From assembly GCA_002435305.1 (NCBI GenBank), contig DJMH01000101.1, forward strand, positions 2,135-41,364: 39,230 nucleotides of DNA, read 5' to 3'. This DNA is from Dehalococcoidia bacterium UBA6495 (lineage in GTDB: Bacteria > Chloroflexota > Dehalococcoidia > Lucifugimonadales > UBA826). Position 1 is the stretch's first letter; every line of letters starts with the position of its first letter. Positions 1-8,500 of this stretch are shown piece by piece. Below the pieces are notes generated by a model that worked only from the letters and a program-made list of their open reading frames with translations, did no database searches and was not told the DNA's origin. The position numbers and the translations under genes are program-made.

Positions 1-199
1 TTCCATGAACAGCATTGATAGTCGGCTTGCCGTATTCTGCGTTTAGTGATTCAAGTTCGGCAGACGGTGTCCTTAGCAAGTACGTAGCTACAGCAAATAC
101 CCCAAGTATAATGAGGCCTGAGGACACTAAAATGAGGCCGAGGAACTTCATCATTGAGGAGCGGCTATTTCCAGGTAAATGAGACTCATAGGTAGACAT
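1..199 (-). CDS. Truncated N-terminus of a single-pass membrane protein, function unknown
   Basis: The frame opens at an ATG at 199 and runs off the left edge of the window, so only about 66 residues are visible. After a polar start there is a hydrophobic run (around residues 17-43, containing LGLILVSSGLIILGVFAVA) that looks like an uncleaved signal anchor, followed by a polar stretch (LRTPSAELESL) that would lie outside the membrane. An AGGA sequence about 8 bases before the ATG can serve as ribosome binding site. No family motif is visible in this part, so the product cannot be named. It lies downstream of the terminator of the zinc-ribbon gene, so it probably has its own promoter. Confidence 0.6.
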   Translation of the reverse strand, partial: MSTYESHLPGNSRSSMMKFLGLILVSSGLIILGVFAVATYLLRTPSAELESLNAEYGKPTINAVHG

Positions 200-237
200 T
201 AGCAGTATCCTGTATCCCTACATGGTACAGCAGTAGT

Positions 238-270
238 AAAAAGGAAAGCCCTCCACATGGAGGGCTTTCC
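238..270 (-). terminator. Rho-independent terminator of the zinc-ribbon gene
   Basis: A perfect 12-bp stem (arms 243-254 and 259-270) with a 4-base loop is followed, read on the minus strand, by TTTTT. It lies just after the stop codon of the minus-strand gene ending at 295. Confidence 0.85.
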
Positions 271-294
271 TGCCAATTTTCATATGTTTCTCTA

Positions 295-507
295 TTACCT
301 CATTCTTGGGGAATGAGAAGCTCCGCTGGCAATTGGCTCGTTTAAATAAACGTCTCCATTACGGATCTTAATATTGAATCCGCAATCAGGATCGCTGCAG
401 ACCCAAGCCTTGTAATGGATAGGGGCCCCTTGGCTCCCAAAATCCGACAAGGGTAGCAAACTCCCTTTCCCGCAATCTCTGCATTCAGGGTATGAATTTT
501 CTGACAT
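295..507 (-). CDS. Small zinc-ribbon protein, function unknown
   Basis: A 70-residue protein with two Cys pairs, C9-x2-C12 and C37-x4-C42, which is the layout of a small zinc ribbon. The frame could be extended upstream to 582, but the ATG at 507 has a strong GAGGAG site 6-7 bases ahead of it, so this start is preferred; the extension would also overlap the likely promoter. The C-terminal tail is short and polar with no membrane segment. The gene is monocistronic, with a promoter upstream and a strong terminator downstream. I do not recognise the family. Such proteins can bind nucleic acid or act as small metal-binding adaptors, but nothing here decides between these. Confidence 0.7.
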   Translation of the reverse strand: MSENSYPECRDCGKGSLLPLSDFGSQGAPIHYKAWVCSDPDCGFNIKIRNGDVYLNEPIASGASHSPRMR

Positions 508-552
508 TTTTTCTCCTCGTTTCCACCGCCCTTGGTGTTTAAAATTGAGAAA

Positions 553-582
553 ATTATAACAGGATTGTGACAAATTTAACAA
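553..582 (-). promoter_or_regulatory. Sigma-70-like promoter for the zinc-ribbon gene
   Basis: On the minus strand TTGTTA (577-582) and a perfect TATAAT (553-558) are 18 bases apart. Transcription would start about 40 bases before the ATG at 507. Confidence 0.6.
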
Positions 583-622
583 CCAAAATACGATCGTTGG
601 CTATGGTTTTGGTGGGTCACTT

Positions 623-1468
623 TTAAATAGAAACAGAAATCAATTTTTTTATATTGGTATGCTTTATGTCCAATTTTTGTGATTCGGGTAGAGAGGAATT
701 TTCCAATTGGATAAGCACCCTATCTTGATTAATCACTGGGTAATCACTTCCAAACAGCATTTTTTTTGTACCGACCAGTCGAGCCATAATTGAGAAAACA
801 TTGGGGTTATACAAAAACGGGGATGCTGCTGAGTCATAGTACACGTTCTTGAAAGCTAATTTTATTTCAGGCATCAGTTCGTAAAAAGGAAGGCCTCCTC
901 CCCAATGACCTAAAATTATTTTGTTTTCAGGAAAATCAAGCACAAAATCTACAATTGTTTTTAGCCCAACATTTCCCTTCCCTGGATAATTATGTCCCAC
1001 AGGTTCTGAACAATGAATCGTTATGGGAAGGTTTTTAGATTTCAAAATGGACATATAGTTTTCCATAATAGGCTTATCGCTCAAATCAAACTTTTGGAAG
1101 GATGGGTGTATCTCTCCAAATCCATATGACCCAAGATTTGCACATCTTTCAGCTTCCTTGATTCCGGCTTCACCTGAAGCAGGATTTATTCCGGTGAACG
1201 GGTACAGTCGGAATGGGTTTTGTGAGGCACTTTCTAAAATATAATCATTCACATAAGAATTTAGACCAGTATCTTGCCATCCCATTCCTAACACTACTGC
1301 ACTGGATATCCCCGATTTATCTAGTTCATCAATCAGTGCCTCAACTGGAACCATAACGGAACTGTTGGATGAAAATAATGTTTCAAAGGTGGCATCTTTT
1401 TTTAGATACTGATCCTTTTTTCTTATAATGTCTGGGGGGAGAATATGAGTATGGCAATCTATTGTCAT
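623..1468 (-). CDS. Amidohydrolase-2 family metal-dependent hydrolase
   Basis: A 281-residue TIM-barrel protein of the amidohydrolase 2 (COG2159) type. The N-terminal metal site is DCHTH (H6 and H8). Further ligands of this family are visible as H152 in TIHCSEP, H188 in LGHWGG and D242 in GSDYP. Members include aminocarboxymuconate-semialdehyde decarboxylase, gamma-resorcylate decarboxylase and many enzymes of unknown substrate; the sequence does not show which applies. A run of G lies about 6 bases before the ATG and gives a good ribosome binding site. The gene is divergent from the dehydrogenase at 1620, and the 151-bp gap must hold both promoters. There is no signal peptide, so it is cytoplasmic. 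Family is secure, substrate unknown. Confidence 0.85.
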   Translation of the reverse strand: MTIDCHTHILPPDIIRKKDQYLKKDATFETLFSSNSSVMVPVEALIDELDKSGISSAVVLGMGWQDTGLNSYVNDYILESASQNPFRLYPFTGINPASGEAGIKEAERCANLGSYGFGEIHPSFQKFDLSDKPIMENYMSILKSKNLPITIHCSEPVGHNYPGKGNVGLKTIVDFVLDFPENKIILGHWGGGLPFYELMPEIKLAFKNVYYDSAASPFLYNPNVFSIMARLVGTKKMLFGSDYPVINQDRVLIQLENSSLPESQKLDIKHTNIKKLISVSI

Positions 1469-1619
1469 TATTTGTCCCCCCCGTTAAATAAAGGGCCCAC
1501 ACTAGTTGATAGCAACGGCTTATTAGTAAGGATACAATGTGGTCAAGAATAGCAACATTCCTGACTTTGGAAAGGAATTTGTTTTTACTCCCAAAAGATT
1601 TTGGCAAGGGGAATTTTAA

Positions 1620-2660
1620 ATGAAAGCTGTTTATTTTACAGAACACGGGGGCCCTGAGGTATTTAAATTCGGAGAATTGCCGGAACCAACCCCAGGGGAA
1701 GGGGAGGTAAAAATTAAAGTGAAGGCCTGTGCCCTCAACAGACTCGATGTTTACACCAGAGCCGGTGTACGTGGCACCAAAATGGATCTTACTGAACCTC
1801 ATGTTTTGGGTGCAGATGTGTCTGGGGAAGTTGTCGAGATTGGGCCCAAAGTAACCAGAATATCTGCCGGAGACAGAGTCGTTGTGAATCCCAGAATCAC
1901 TTGTATGCAGTGCCGATATTGTCAGTCAAACCAAAGCGAATATTGCGCTTCAGCAGGGATGGTTGGATCGACCATCAGTGGAGGTTATGCAGAATATGTT
2001 GTAGTACCAGCCACCAATGCTTTTTCTATTCCAGATAACCTAAGCCACGTACAGGCGGCTTCCTTACCAACTGTATTTTTGCCGAGTTGGAATATACTAA
2101 TCAGAAGATCTCAGCTTAAACCCTGGGAAACAGCACTGGTTCCCTCGGCTTCTAGTGGTGTTGGCACCGCGGCAATTCAGGTTGCAAAAAACATAGCGAA
2201 ATCTACCGTTATAGCGACTACTAGTACGGTTGAAAAAGCTGAGAAAGCTTCTGCTCTCGGAGCTGACCATGTCATCAACTATAAGTCTGAAGATGTTTCT
2301 GAGCGTTTGAAGGATATAACCCAAGGACGGGGTGTTGATGTTGTAATCGACCATGTCGGAACAGATATTTGGAATGCCGCTAACAGGCGCCTTGCTAAAG
2401 GCGCGAGATACGGGATCTGCGGGGTTACATCAGGGTACAAGGCTGAACTACAGATGGGTGCCATGTTCACGGGTCATTTGACCATGTTTGGAGTGTTTAT
2501 GGGCCGGAGTGAGGATTTGGAACAAATCATCTACCATGCTGGCCAAGGAACAATAAAAGGTGTAGTTGATTCAGAATATCCCTTACAAGATGTTAGGAAG
2601 GCCCACGAAGACATGGAGGGCCTAGATTTTTTCGGGAAACTAGTAATTACAGTAGATTGA
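1620..2660 (+). CDS. Zinc-binding MDR-superfamily dehydrogenase (quinone-oxidoreductase-like)
   Basis: A 346-residue medium-chain dehydrogenase/reductase. The N-terminal GroES-like domain carries the structural zinc site as C95, C98, C101 and C109. The residues that hold the catalytic zinc in alcohol dehydrogenases are not there: the LNRLDVYTRAG and VLGADVSGEV segments resemble NADPH:quinone oxidoreductases. The nucleotide-binding loop is SASSGVGTAAIQ at about 176-187. The likely reaction is NAD(P)H-dependent reduction of an enone or quinone, substrate unknown. The ATG follows a GGGG site by about 7 bases. It is divergent from the amidohydrolase, and its 3' end lies 9 bp before the tRNA-Asp fragment, so it could be cargo of a former integrative element. 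Confidence 0.85.
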   Translation: MKAVYFTEHGGPEVFKFGELPEPTPGEGEVKIKVKACALNRLDVYTRAGVRGTKMDLTEPHVLGADVSGEVVEIGPKVTRISAGDRVVVNPRITCMQCRYCQSNQSEYCASAGMVGSTISGGYAEYVVVPATNAFSIPDNLSHVQAASLPTVFLPSWNILIRRSQLKPWETALVPSASSGVGTAAIQVAKNIAKSTVIATTSTVEKAEKASALGADHVINYKSEDVSERLKDITQGRGVDVVIDHVGTDIWNAANRRLAKGARYGICGVTSGYKAELQMGAMFTGHLTMFGVFMGRSEDLEQIIYHAGQGTIKGVVDSEYPLQDVRKAHEDMEGLDFFGKLVITVD

Positions 2661-2669
2661 TTTAACATA

Positions 2670-2719
2670 CGGCCCTGTCAAGGCTGAGATCGCCAGTTCG
2701 GATTTAGCCGGGGTCGCCA
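2670..2719 (+). pseudogene. tRNA-Asp(GTC) 3'-half fragment, likely attachment-site scar
   Basis: These 50 bases fold as positions 27 to 76 of a tRNA with every segment at canonical length: anticodon stem CGGCC/GGCTG, loop CTGTCAA with anticodon GTC, a 5-base variable loop AGATC, T-stem GCCAG/TTAGC (one mismatch, one wobble), T-loop TTCGGAT, acceptor 3' strand CGGGGTC, discriminator G and CCA. No D-arm or 5' acceptor strand lies upstream, where the dehydrogenase gene ends instead. G at T-loop position 58 and the T-stem mismatch indicate decay. A lone 3' half of this kind is what remains at the far end of an element that integrated into a tRNA gene. Confidence 0.75.
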
Positions 2720-2747
2720 TATTAACCTCTTGGTTCCACTATAAATT

Positions 2748-2769
2748 ATGGTCACAAAATGGTCACAAA
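2748..2769 (+). repeat. Tandem 11-bp direct repeat beside the tRNA fragment
   Basis: ATGGTCACAAA occurs twice back to back, 28 bp after the CCA end of the tRNA-Asp fragment. Short direct repeats near a tRNA attachment site can be integrase arm-binding sites; that role is inference. The rest of 2661-2970 contains no credible gene, only an isolated 7-bp hairpin at 2916-2938 without a T-run. Confidence 0.6.
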
Positions 2770-2970
2770 CTCTTGTGGATGTATGAATATGGGCTAAGAC
2801 TATTAATGGAGGATAGCCCCCGTGCTGAGTACAAATTAAGACAATCTAATCTTTAAAATGACCTTCTAAAACACCCTTAGTACAATTTCATGTCCGGCTG
2901 TCAGAATCGGTCAAGCCCATATGGTCGAACAATATGGGGGTTAACAGAAATGGCAGCCGACTCGAGAATT

Positions 2971-3987
2971 TTAACCTCTAGTTGCCAGAGGTCGAACGCC
3001 GATGCTGGATCTAACCTCAGGATTCACCAAAGACATCGGCCATGACCCATTTAATAACCTTGCTGCCTCCTGACCGACTTGTATTTGAGCAGCTATACCA
3101 GCCCTATTGGAAGTGCCTGCTGAGTGAGGGGTCACCATGACATTCTCCATTTGAAATAATGGATTATCAGTTGGGGTCGGCTCGATATCAAAAACATCTA
3201 ATCCTGCCCCAGCAAATTCCTTGGTTTTCAAGGCGTTGATTAGGGCATCCTCGTCTACTGTGCTGCCCCGGCAAGTATTTATGAAATAGGCGGTTGGCTT
3301 CATAGCCTTGAAAAAATCTGCTCCCACTAGATGCCTCGTTTGGTTGTTCAGAGGAGTGTGCATAGAGACAAAATCAGATCTGGATGCAAGGTCGTTTAGG
3401 GACCCAACTAACTCAACACGATATTCTTTTGCTATCCAAGGTTGTACATATGGGTCATATGCAATTACATGCATACCCAAAGCTTGCGCCTTTCTAGCCA
3501 CCGCCCTTCCTATATTCCCTAAAGAAACTAAGCCAAGTGTTTGATCGGTTATAGGAACCATATTTGATGTCACAGAGCTCGTTTCTAAACCCCATTTACC
3601 ATTTTTGGTTAAGTCGTTAAGCATTGTTAATTTTTTAGCACAAGACAAAATAAACATTATTGCATGATTTGAAACCTCTTCAGTACAAAATCCGGCGGTG
3701 TTAATCACCATTACAGAGTTGTCGGTCGCGGATTCATGATCAATATGGTTGAAACCGTGTCCGAAGCTAACAATCCCCTGAGCTGAATCGATTTCGTCCA
3801 TTACGGTGCTTGGCATGGGTACACCTTGGTTGATTATTACGTCCACTCCTTTTACAGCTTCTATAGTTTCACCTTCGCTTTGGCACACATATACGTCGAA
3901 GTCACAATCAATTCCCTCTAGCTGTTGTTGGACCAGACCGGGTTCAGGGTTACCCCTGGATATCATAGCCACTTTAAGTTTAGACAT
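2971..3987 (-). CDS. D-isomer-specific 2-hydroxyacid dehydrogenase
   Basis: A cytoplasmic NAD(P)-dependent oxidoreductase of the phosphoglycerate/glyoxylate/lactate dehydrogenase family, about 338 residues. The catalytic residues are present: Arg in NTCRGS (about 240), Glu in DIEPTPTDNP (about 269) and His in TPHSAG (about 288). The dinucleotide loop reads SLGNIG, so the first Gly of GxGxxG is Ser, which is unusual though not excluded. An in-frame ATG two codons upstream (3993) directly abuts the GGGGG ribosome binding site, whereas the ATG at 3987 has normal spacing, so 3987 is preferred. There is no ACT domain, so it is unlikely to be a feedback-regulated SerA. The substrate cannot be read from the sequence. 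It follows gltD on the same strand after a gap of about 110 bp. Confidence 0.85.
   Translation of the reverse strand: MSKLKVAMISRGNPEPGLVQQQLEGIDCDFDVYVCQSEGETIEAVKGVDVIINQGVPMPSTVMDEIDSAQGIVSFGHGFNHIDHESATDNSVMVINTAGFCTEEVSNHAIMFILSCAKKLTMLNDLTKNGKWGLETSSVTSNMVPITDQTLGLVSLGNIGRAVARKAQALGMHVIAYDPYVQPWIAKEYRVELVGSLNDLASRSDFVSMHTPLNNQTRHLVGADFFKAMKPTAYFINTCRGSTVDEDALINALKTKEFAGAGLDVFDIEPTPTDNPLFQMENVMVTPHSAGTSNRAGIAAQIQVGQEAARLLNGSWPMSLVNPEVRSSIGVRPLATRG
2974..2992 (-). terminator. Weak hairpin at the end of the hydroxyacid dehydrogenase gene
   Basis: A 6-bp stem, ACCTCT with AGAGGT, with a 7-base loop overlaps the last codons of the gene and is followed on the minus strand by TTAAAATT. The T-run is poor, so this is a weak terminator candidate. 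Confidence 0.3.
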
Positions 3988-4097
3988 AGCCATCCCCCAA
4001 TTAAATTATTGTTTTTCCTATGGCCTGATTATAGCCGCAAAATTCTCGTGTTGTATAAAGTAAGTAATATAGCTAGCTTAACGGTAGACACCGTAGT

Positions 4098-5561
4098 CTA
4101 ACCGATGTACGAACTGGCAGACTTAGGAAGACTAGTTTCACCCATTAAATATTCGTCTATCCCACGTGCCGCTTCCCTGCCTTCAGCTAGCGCCCACACC
4201 ACCAGAGATTGACCCCTAGACATGTCTCCTGCGGCGAAAACGCCCGGTGTATTGGTCATTTTGTTGGAATCGGTTTTCACATTTCCACGTGGATCCAGAT
4301 CTAATCCTAATTCTTTAACTGTACCCTCATGTTGAGGGTGCAGAAAACCTAAAGCTAGGAATACATAATCTGTTTCTATTTCAAATTCGCTACCTCCAAC
4401 TTCGATCATTTGAGGTCGGCCGTTTTCGTCGGGTTCTCCCCATTCCAATCTGACGCCGTGGAGTTTTTTTAAAACTCCGTTTTCCCCCGTGAATTTCTTG
4501 GTGAGTATGTTGTAGTCCCTTAGGCCTCCCTCTTCGTGAGAAGATGAGGTCCGAATAATCATAGGCCAGTTAGGCCATCTGTCGTTTTCTCCTCGTTCTT
4601 CGGGAGGTTCTGGAAGGAGTTCGAGCTGATGCACTTGGCTGGCTCCTTGCCTGTGAGACGTTCCAAGGCAGTCTGATCCAGTATCTCCACCACCCAAGAT
4701 CACGACTTTTTTTTCTGTTGTCATAATTCGCTCTTTTTCTGCAACCGGCAAACCTGCGTTAACATTGTTCTGCTGAGTGAGGAATTCCATAGCAAAATGA
4801 ACCCCTTTTAATTCTCTTCCAGGTATCTCCAGATTCCTTGGTATGGTTGATCCTCCGGTCAAGAGAAGGACATCAAAATCATCAGCTAGTATGGACGCTG
4901 GCACATCTATTCCAATTTCAATGTTGGTAATAAATACCACACCTTCCTTTTCCATTTGATCAATTCTGCGGTCAATGACGTATTTTTCGAGTTTAAAATC
5001 CGGAATACCCAATGCCAGTAGCCCGCCGACTCTGTGTGATCTTTCATAGACAGTTACATGATGTCCTGTCCGGTTGAGCTGCTGAGCTGCTGCTAGACCG
5101 GCCGGCCCAGATCCTACTATGGCGACTTTTTTTCCTGATCGAACCTTGGGTGGCTCGGGTTTGATCCAGTCTTCTTGCCAGCCTTTATCGGATATCGCTT
5201 TTTCAATATACTCTATCGTGACTGGGTCTTGGTTTATATTTAGCACACATGAAGCTTCGCAGGGGGCAGGACATATTCTTCCAGTGAATTCTGGGAAGTT
5301 ATTCGTAGAATGAAGTTCTTTCAGGGCTCCTTCCCACTGGTTTTTATAAACCAGATCATTAAAATCCGGGATCAAATTTCCTAAAGGACACCCACTCATG
5401 CAGAAGGGAACTGCACAATTCATGCATCGGCTGCCTTGCTCCTGAGCTTCCTTGTCATTCCATTCCGTATAGAATTCATGGAAGTTTTGTAACCTATCTC
5501 CCACAGGTTGTCTCTTGGGGGTTGATCTTCCAAATTCCTTAAATCCTGTCGGCTTACCCAT
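4098..5561 (-). CDS. gltD: Glutamate synthase, small (beta) subunit
   Basis: Transfers electrons from NADPH through FAD and Fe-S centres to the large subunit for reductive glutamate formation. The N-terminal Fe-S domain shows CMNCAVPFCMSGCP near residue 46 and CPAPCEASC near 97. The FAD loop VGSGPAGLAAA lies near 150 and the NADPH loop LGGGDTGSDC near 290. At about 487 residues the length is normal for GltD. The frame can start at a GTG at 5567, but MGKPTGF at 5561 is the family's usual N-terminus. That ATG lies inside the end of gltB (ATGGGTAA, 8-base overlap), which implies translational coupling. The two subunits would form the usual cytoplasmic complex. Confidence 0.95.
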   Translation of the reverse strand: MGKPTGFKEFGRSTPKRQPVGDRLQNFHEFYTEWNDKEAQEQGSRCMNCAVPFCMSGCPLGNLIPDFNDLVYKNQWEGALKELHSTNNFPEFTGRICPAPCEASCVLNINQDPVTIEYIEKAISDKGWQEDWIKPEPPKVRSGKKVAIVGSGPAGLAAAQQLNRTGHHVTVYERSHRVGGLLALGIPDFKLEKYVIDRRIDQMEKEGVVFITNIEIGIDVPASILADDFDVLLLTGGSTIPRNLEIPGRELKGVHFAMEFLTQQNNVNAGLPVAEKERIMTTEKKVVILGGGDTGSDCLGTSHRQGASQVHQLELLPEPPEERGENDRWPNWPMIIRTSSSHEEGGLRDYNILTKKFTGENGVLKKLHGVRLEWGEPDENGRPQMIEVGGSEFEIETDYVFLALGFLHPQHEGTVKELGLDLDPRGNVKTDSNKMTNTPGVFAAGDMSRGQSLVVWALAEGREAARGIDEYLMGETSLPKSASSYIG

Positions 5562-8500
5562 TGGCACTCACTGTCTTCTTTTCCTGCTGGGCCTCTCTTT
5601 CAACCAAAACCCGCTTATAGTCCTCTGGCATGACTTTCACAAATTTACTAATCATTGAGTTCCAATCGGACAGAATTCTTTCAGCATTTTTGCTTCCGGT
5701 ATGGTTTTTATGCAATTCAATTAACCTTCTTAGATGTTTCAGATCTTTTTCTTCCGAGACTTCCTCTAAACTAACGAGGCCTTTATTGCATAGGGATTCA
5801 AAATTGCCTTCTTCGTCGAATACATAGGCTTCTCCACCACTCATCCCGGCTGCAAAATTACGTCCTGTTGGCCCGAGAACGACAACTGTGCCTCTTGTCA
5901 TATACTCGCAGCCGTGATCTCCAACTCCTTCAACAACAGCCTCAGCACCACTGTTCCTTACCGCAAATCGTTCACCTGCAATGCCCCTAATGAAGACTTG
6001 TCCACCTGTCGCGCCATACAAGGCCACATTGCCAATAATTATGTTCTCCTCAGGGGTGAAAGTGGATTTTTCATGCGGGCGTATCATTACCTTTCCACCA
6101 GACAAACCCTTACAAAAATAGTCGTTAGAATCACCCTTCAGATCAATTGAAACGCCTTTACTTAGGAAGGCTGCAAAGCTTTGTCCTCCAGAGCCACTGA
6201 AATCTAATGAAATAGTGTCTTCCGGCAATCCATCCTCCCCGTATTTTTTGGCAATCATGTGACTCAATGTGGTCCCTACGGTTCTGTATGAATTGTCGAT
6301 ATCCTTTGTAATGGTTATTGGTTTTCCTGTGTCTATTGAAACGGTTGCGTCCTTTATCAGCTCATTGTCCAAAGCTTTTTCTAATGAGTGGTCTTGATCA
6401 ATTATTTTATGTCTTGCCACCCCTTCTGGAACATCCGGCATATGCAGTAACTGACTAAAATCTACTCCCTCTGTTTTCCAATGTTCGATTAGGTTTCTTT
6501 TATCTAGCAGATCTGTTCTCCCCACCATGTCATCCATTTTTTTGATTCCTAGATCGGCCATTATTTTTCTCAATTGTTCAGCTATGAAGAAAAAGTAATT
6601 TATTACATGTTCCGGCTTTCCTGCGAATTTCTCCCGCAATTCAGGGTCTTGTGTCGCTATACCTACTGAACACGTGTTTAAATGGCATTTTCTTAGCATA
6701 ATGCAGCCCAATGCGATCAATGGACCGGTGGCAAGTCCAAATTCTTCTGCTCCTAATAAACAGGCAATTGCGACATCTCTGCCAGTCTTAATTTGTCCAT
6801 CAGCTTGCACCACGATGCGCCCTCTAAGGTCATTCATTACCAAAACTTGTTGTGTTTCAGCCACACCTAATTCCCATGGTAGACCTGCATGTTTGATAGA
6901 AGATTCTGGGGATGCTCCTGTTCCTCCTGTGTCACCGCTTATTAGTACTACGTCACCGTGCCCTTTAGAAACCCCTGCTGCTATTGTGCCGACGCCAGCT
7001 TCTGCAACTAGTTTGACATGAATTCTTGCTTCAGGATTAGCATTCTTAAGGTCGTGTATTAACTGGGCTAAATCTTCAATCGAGTATATGTCGTGGTGTG
7101 GTGGAGGCGATATAAGTTCCACACCTGGAGTTGAATTTCTCACTCCGCCGATATATTCGTCAACTTTGTGGCCAGGAAGTTGTCCACCTTCCCCAGGTTT
7201 AGAGCCTTGAGCCATTTTGATTTGTATATCTTTTGCGCTGGTCAGGTAGTTGATCGTAACGCCAAATCTTCCTGATGCCACTTGTTTGATTGCGCTGTTT
7301 CTGGAATCCCCGTTAGGGTCTGAGGTGTATCTAGAGTGATCCTCACCACCTTCCCCTGTATTGCTTCTTGCCTGTATCCGGTTCATTGCTATTGCCATGG
7401 TTTCATGTGCTTCTCTGCTAATTGAGCCAAGAGATATAGCTCCTGTCGCGAATCTCCTCACAATTTTCTCAGCAGGCTCGACTTCATTAATCGATATCGG
7501 ATTATTGGGCTTCTTAAAATCAAGGAGTCCCCTTATTGTGCTTAATAGTCTAGTTTCTTGATCGACGAAATCGGCAAATTGTTCATAGCTGTCCCAACTG
7601 TTTTCTCTTACTGCATGTTGAAGAGATGCAATTGTGTTTGGGTTCCACATATGATATTCGCCATCCCTCCTCCACTGATATTGGCCACCTTGGGAAACTT
7701 CCAGATTAGCCGAATTTCTTTTAGTTCCAAAACCGAAACTATGCCGACTTATATACTCCTTCCCTATTTCTTCAATTCCGATGCCGCCTATTCTGGATGG
7801 AGTCCAAGTGAAATATTCGTCAATGATAGATTGATTCAAGCCTACAGCCTCAAAAATTTGAGCTCCCCTGTAGCTTTGGATGGTTGAGATACCCATTTTT
7901 GACATTATCTTCAGAATGCCTTTGTGAGATGCTGACAGGTAGTTGTGAATTGCTTTGTCTGCAGCTATGTTAGTTTCGAACTCTTTCAGAGAGATTTGAT
8001 TTCGAATAGTCGCAAAAGCTAGATATGGATTTATTGCCGCAGCGCCGTACCCTATTAGGGCAGCAAAATGGGCTACTTCCCGCGCTTCACCTGTTTCCAC
8101 AACTATTCCGGCTTTAGATCTTTCTCCTTTCCTAATTAAATGATGGTGAACAGCCGAGGTTGCTAAAAGACTTGGCAATGGAGCATGGGTTTCATCTACC
8201 CCCCTGTCCGACAGTATCAGTATCGAGTGCCCTTCCTTTATAGCCTCTGATGCTTCCTTATTTATTCTGCTGAGTGAATCTTTGAAACCACTTGTGCCAC
8301 TAGGGTCAAACAATGTAGATATGGTTTTTGCTGTCAGGTTTTTTTGGGATGAGCTTTTGATACGCGCGAGATCCAAATCTGTAATTATCGGGTGTCTTAA
8401 AGTGATCTGACGGCAATGCTCTGGAGTCTCGGAAAATAGGTTTTTTTCTTCACCTATAGTCCCTCTTAAAGAAGTCACCAACTCTTCTCTAATCGCATCC

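Noticed and set aside
1383..1802. A 139-codon minus-strand frame between the amidohydrolase and the dehydrogenase
   Set aside because: It overlaps both convincing genes, has no family features or plausible start, and covers their shared promoter region.
2916..2938. 7-bp hairpin CCCATAT/ATATGGG as a terminator of the dehydrogenase gene
   Set aside because: It is more than 250 bp from the gene end and has no T-run; too little support for a function.
7558..7887. Plus-strand open frames inside gltB, such as this one and 6674-7021
   Set aside because: They lie wholly within a well-supported 1518-residue gene on the other strand and have compositions of antisense shadows.
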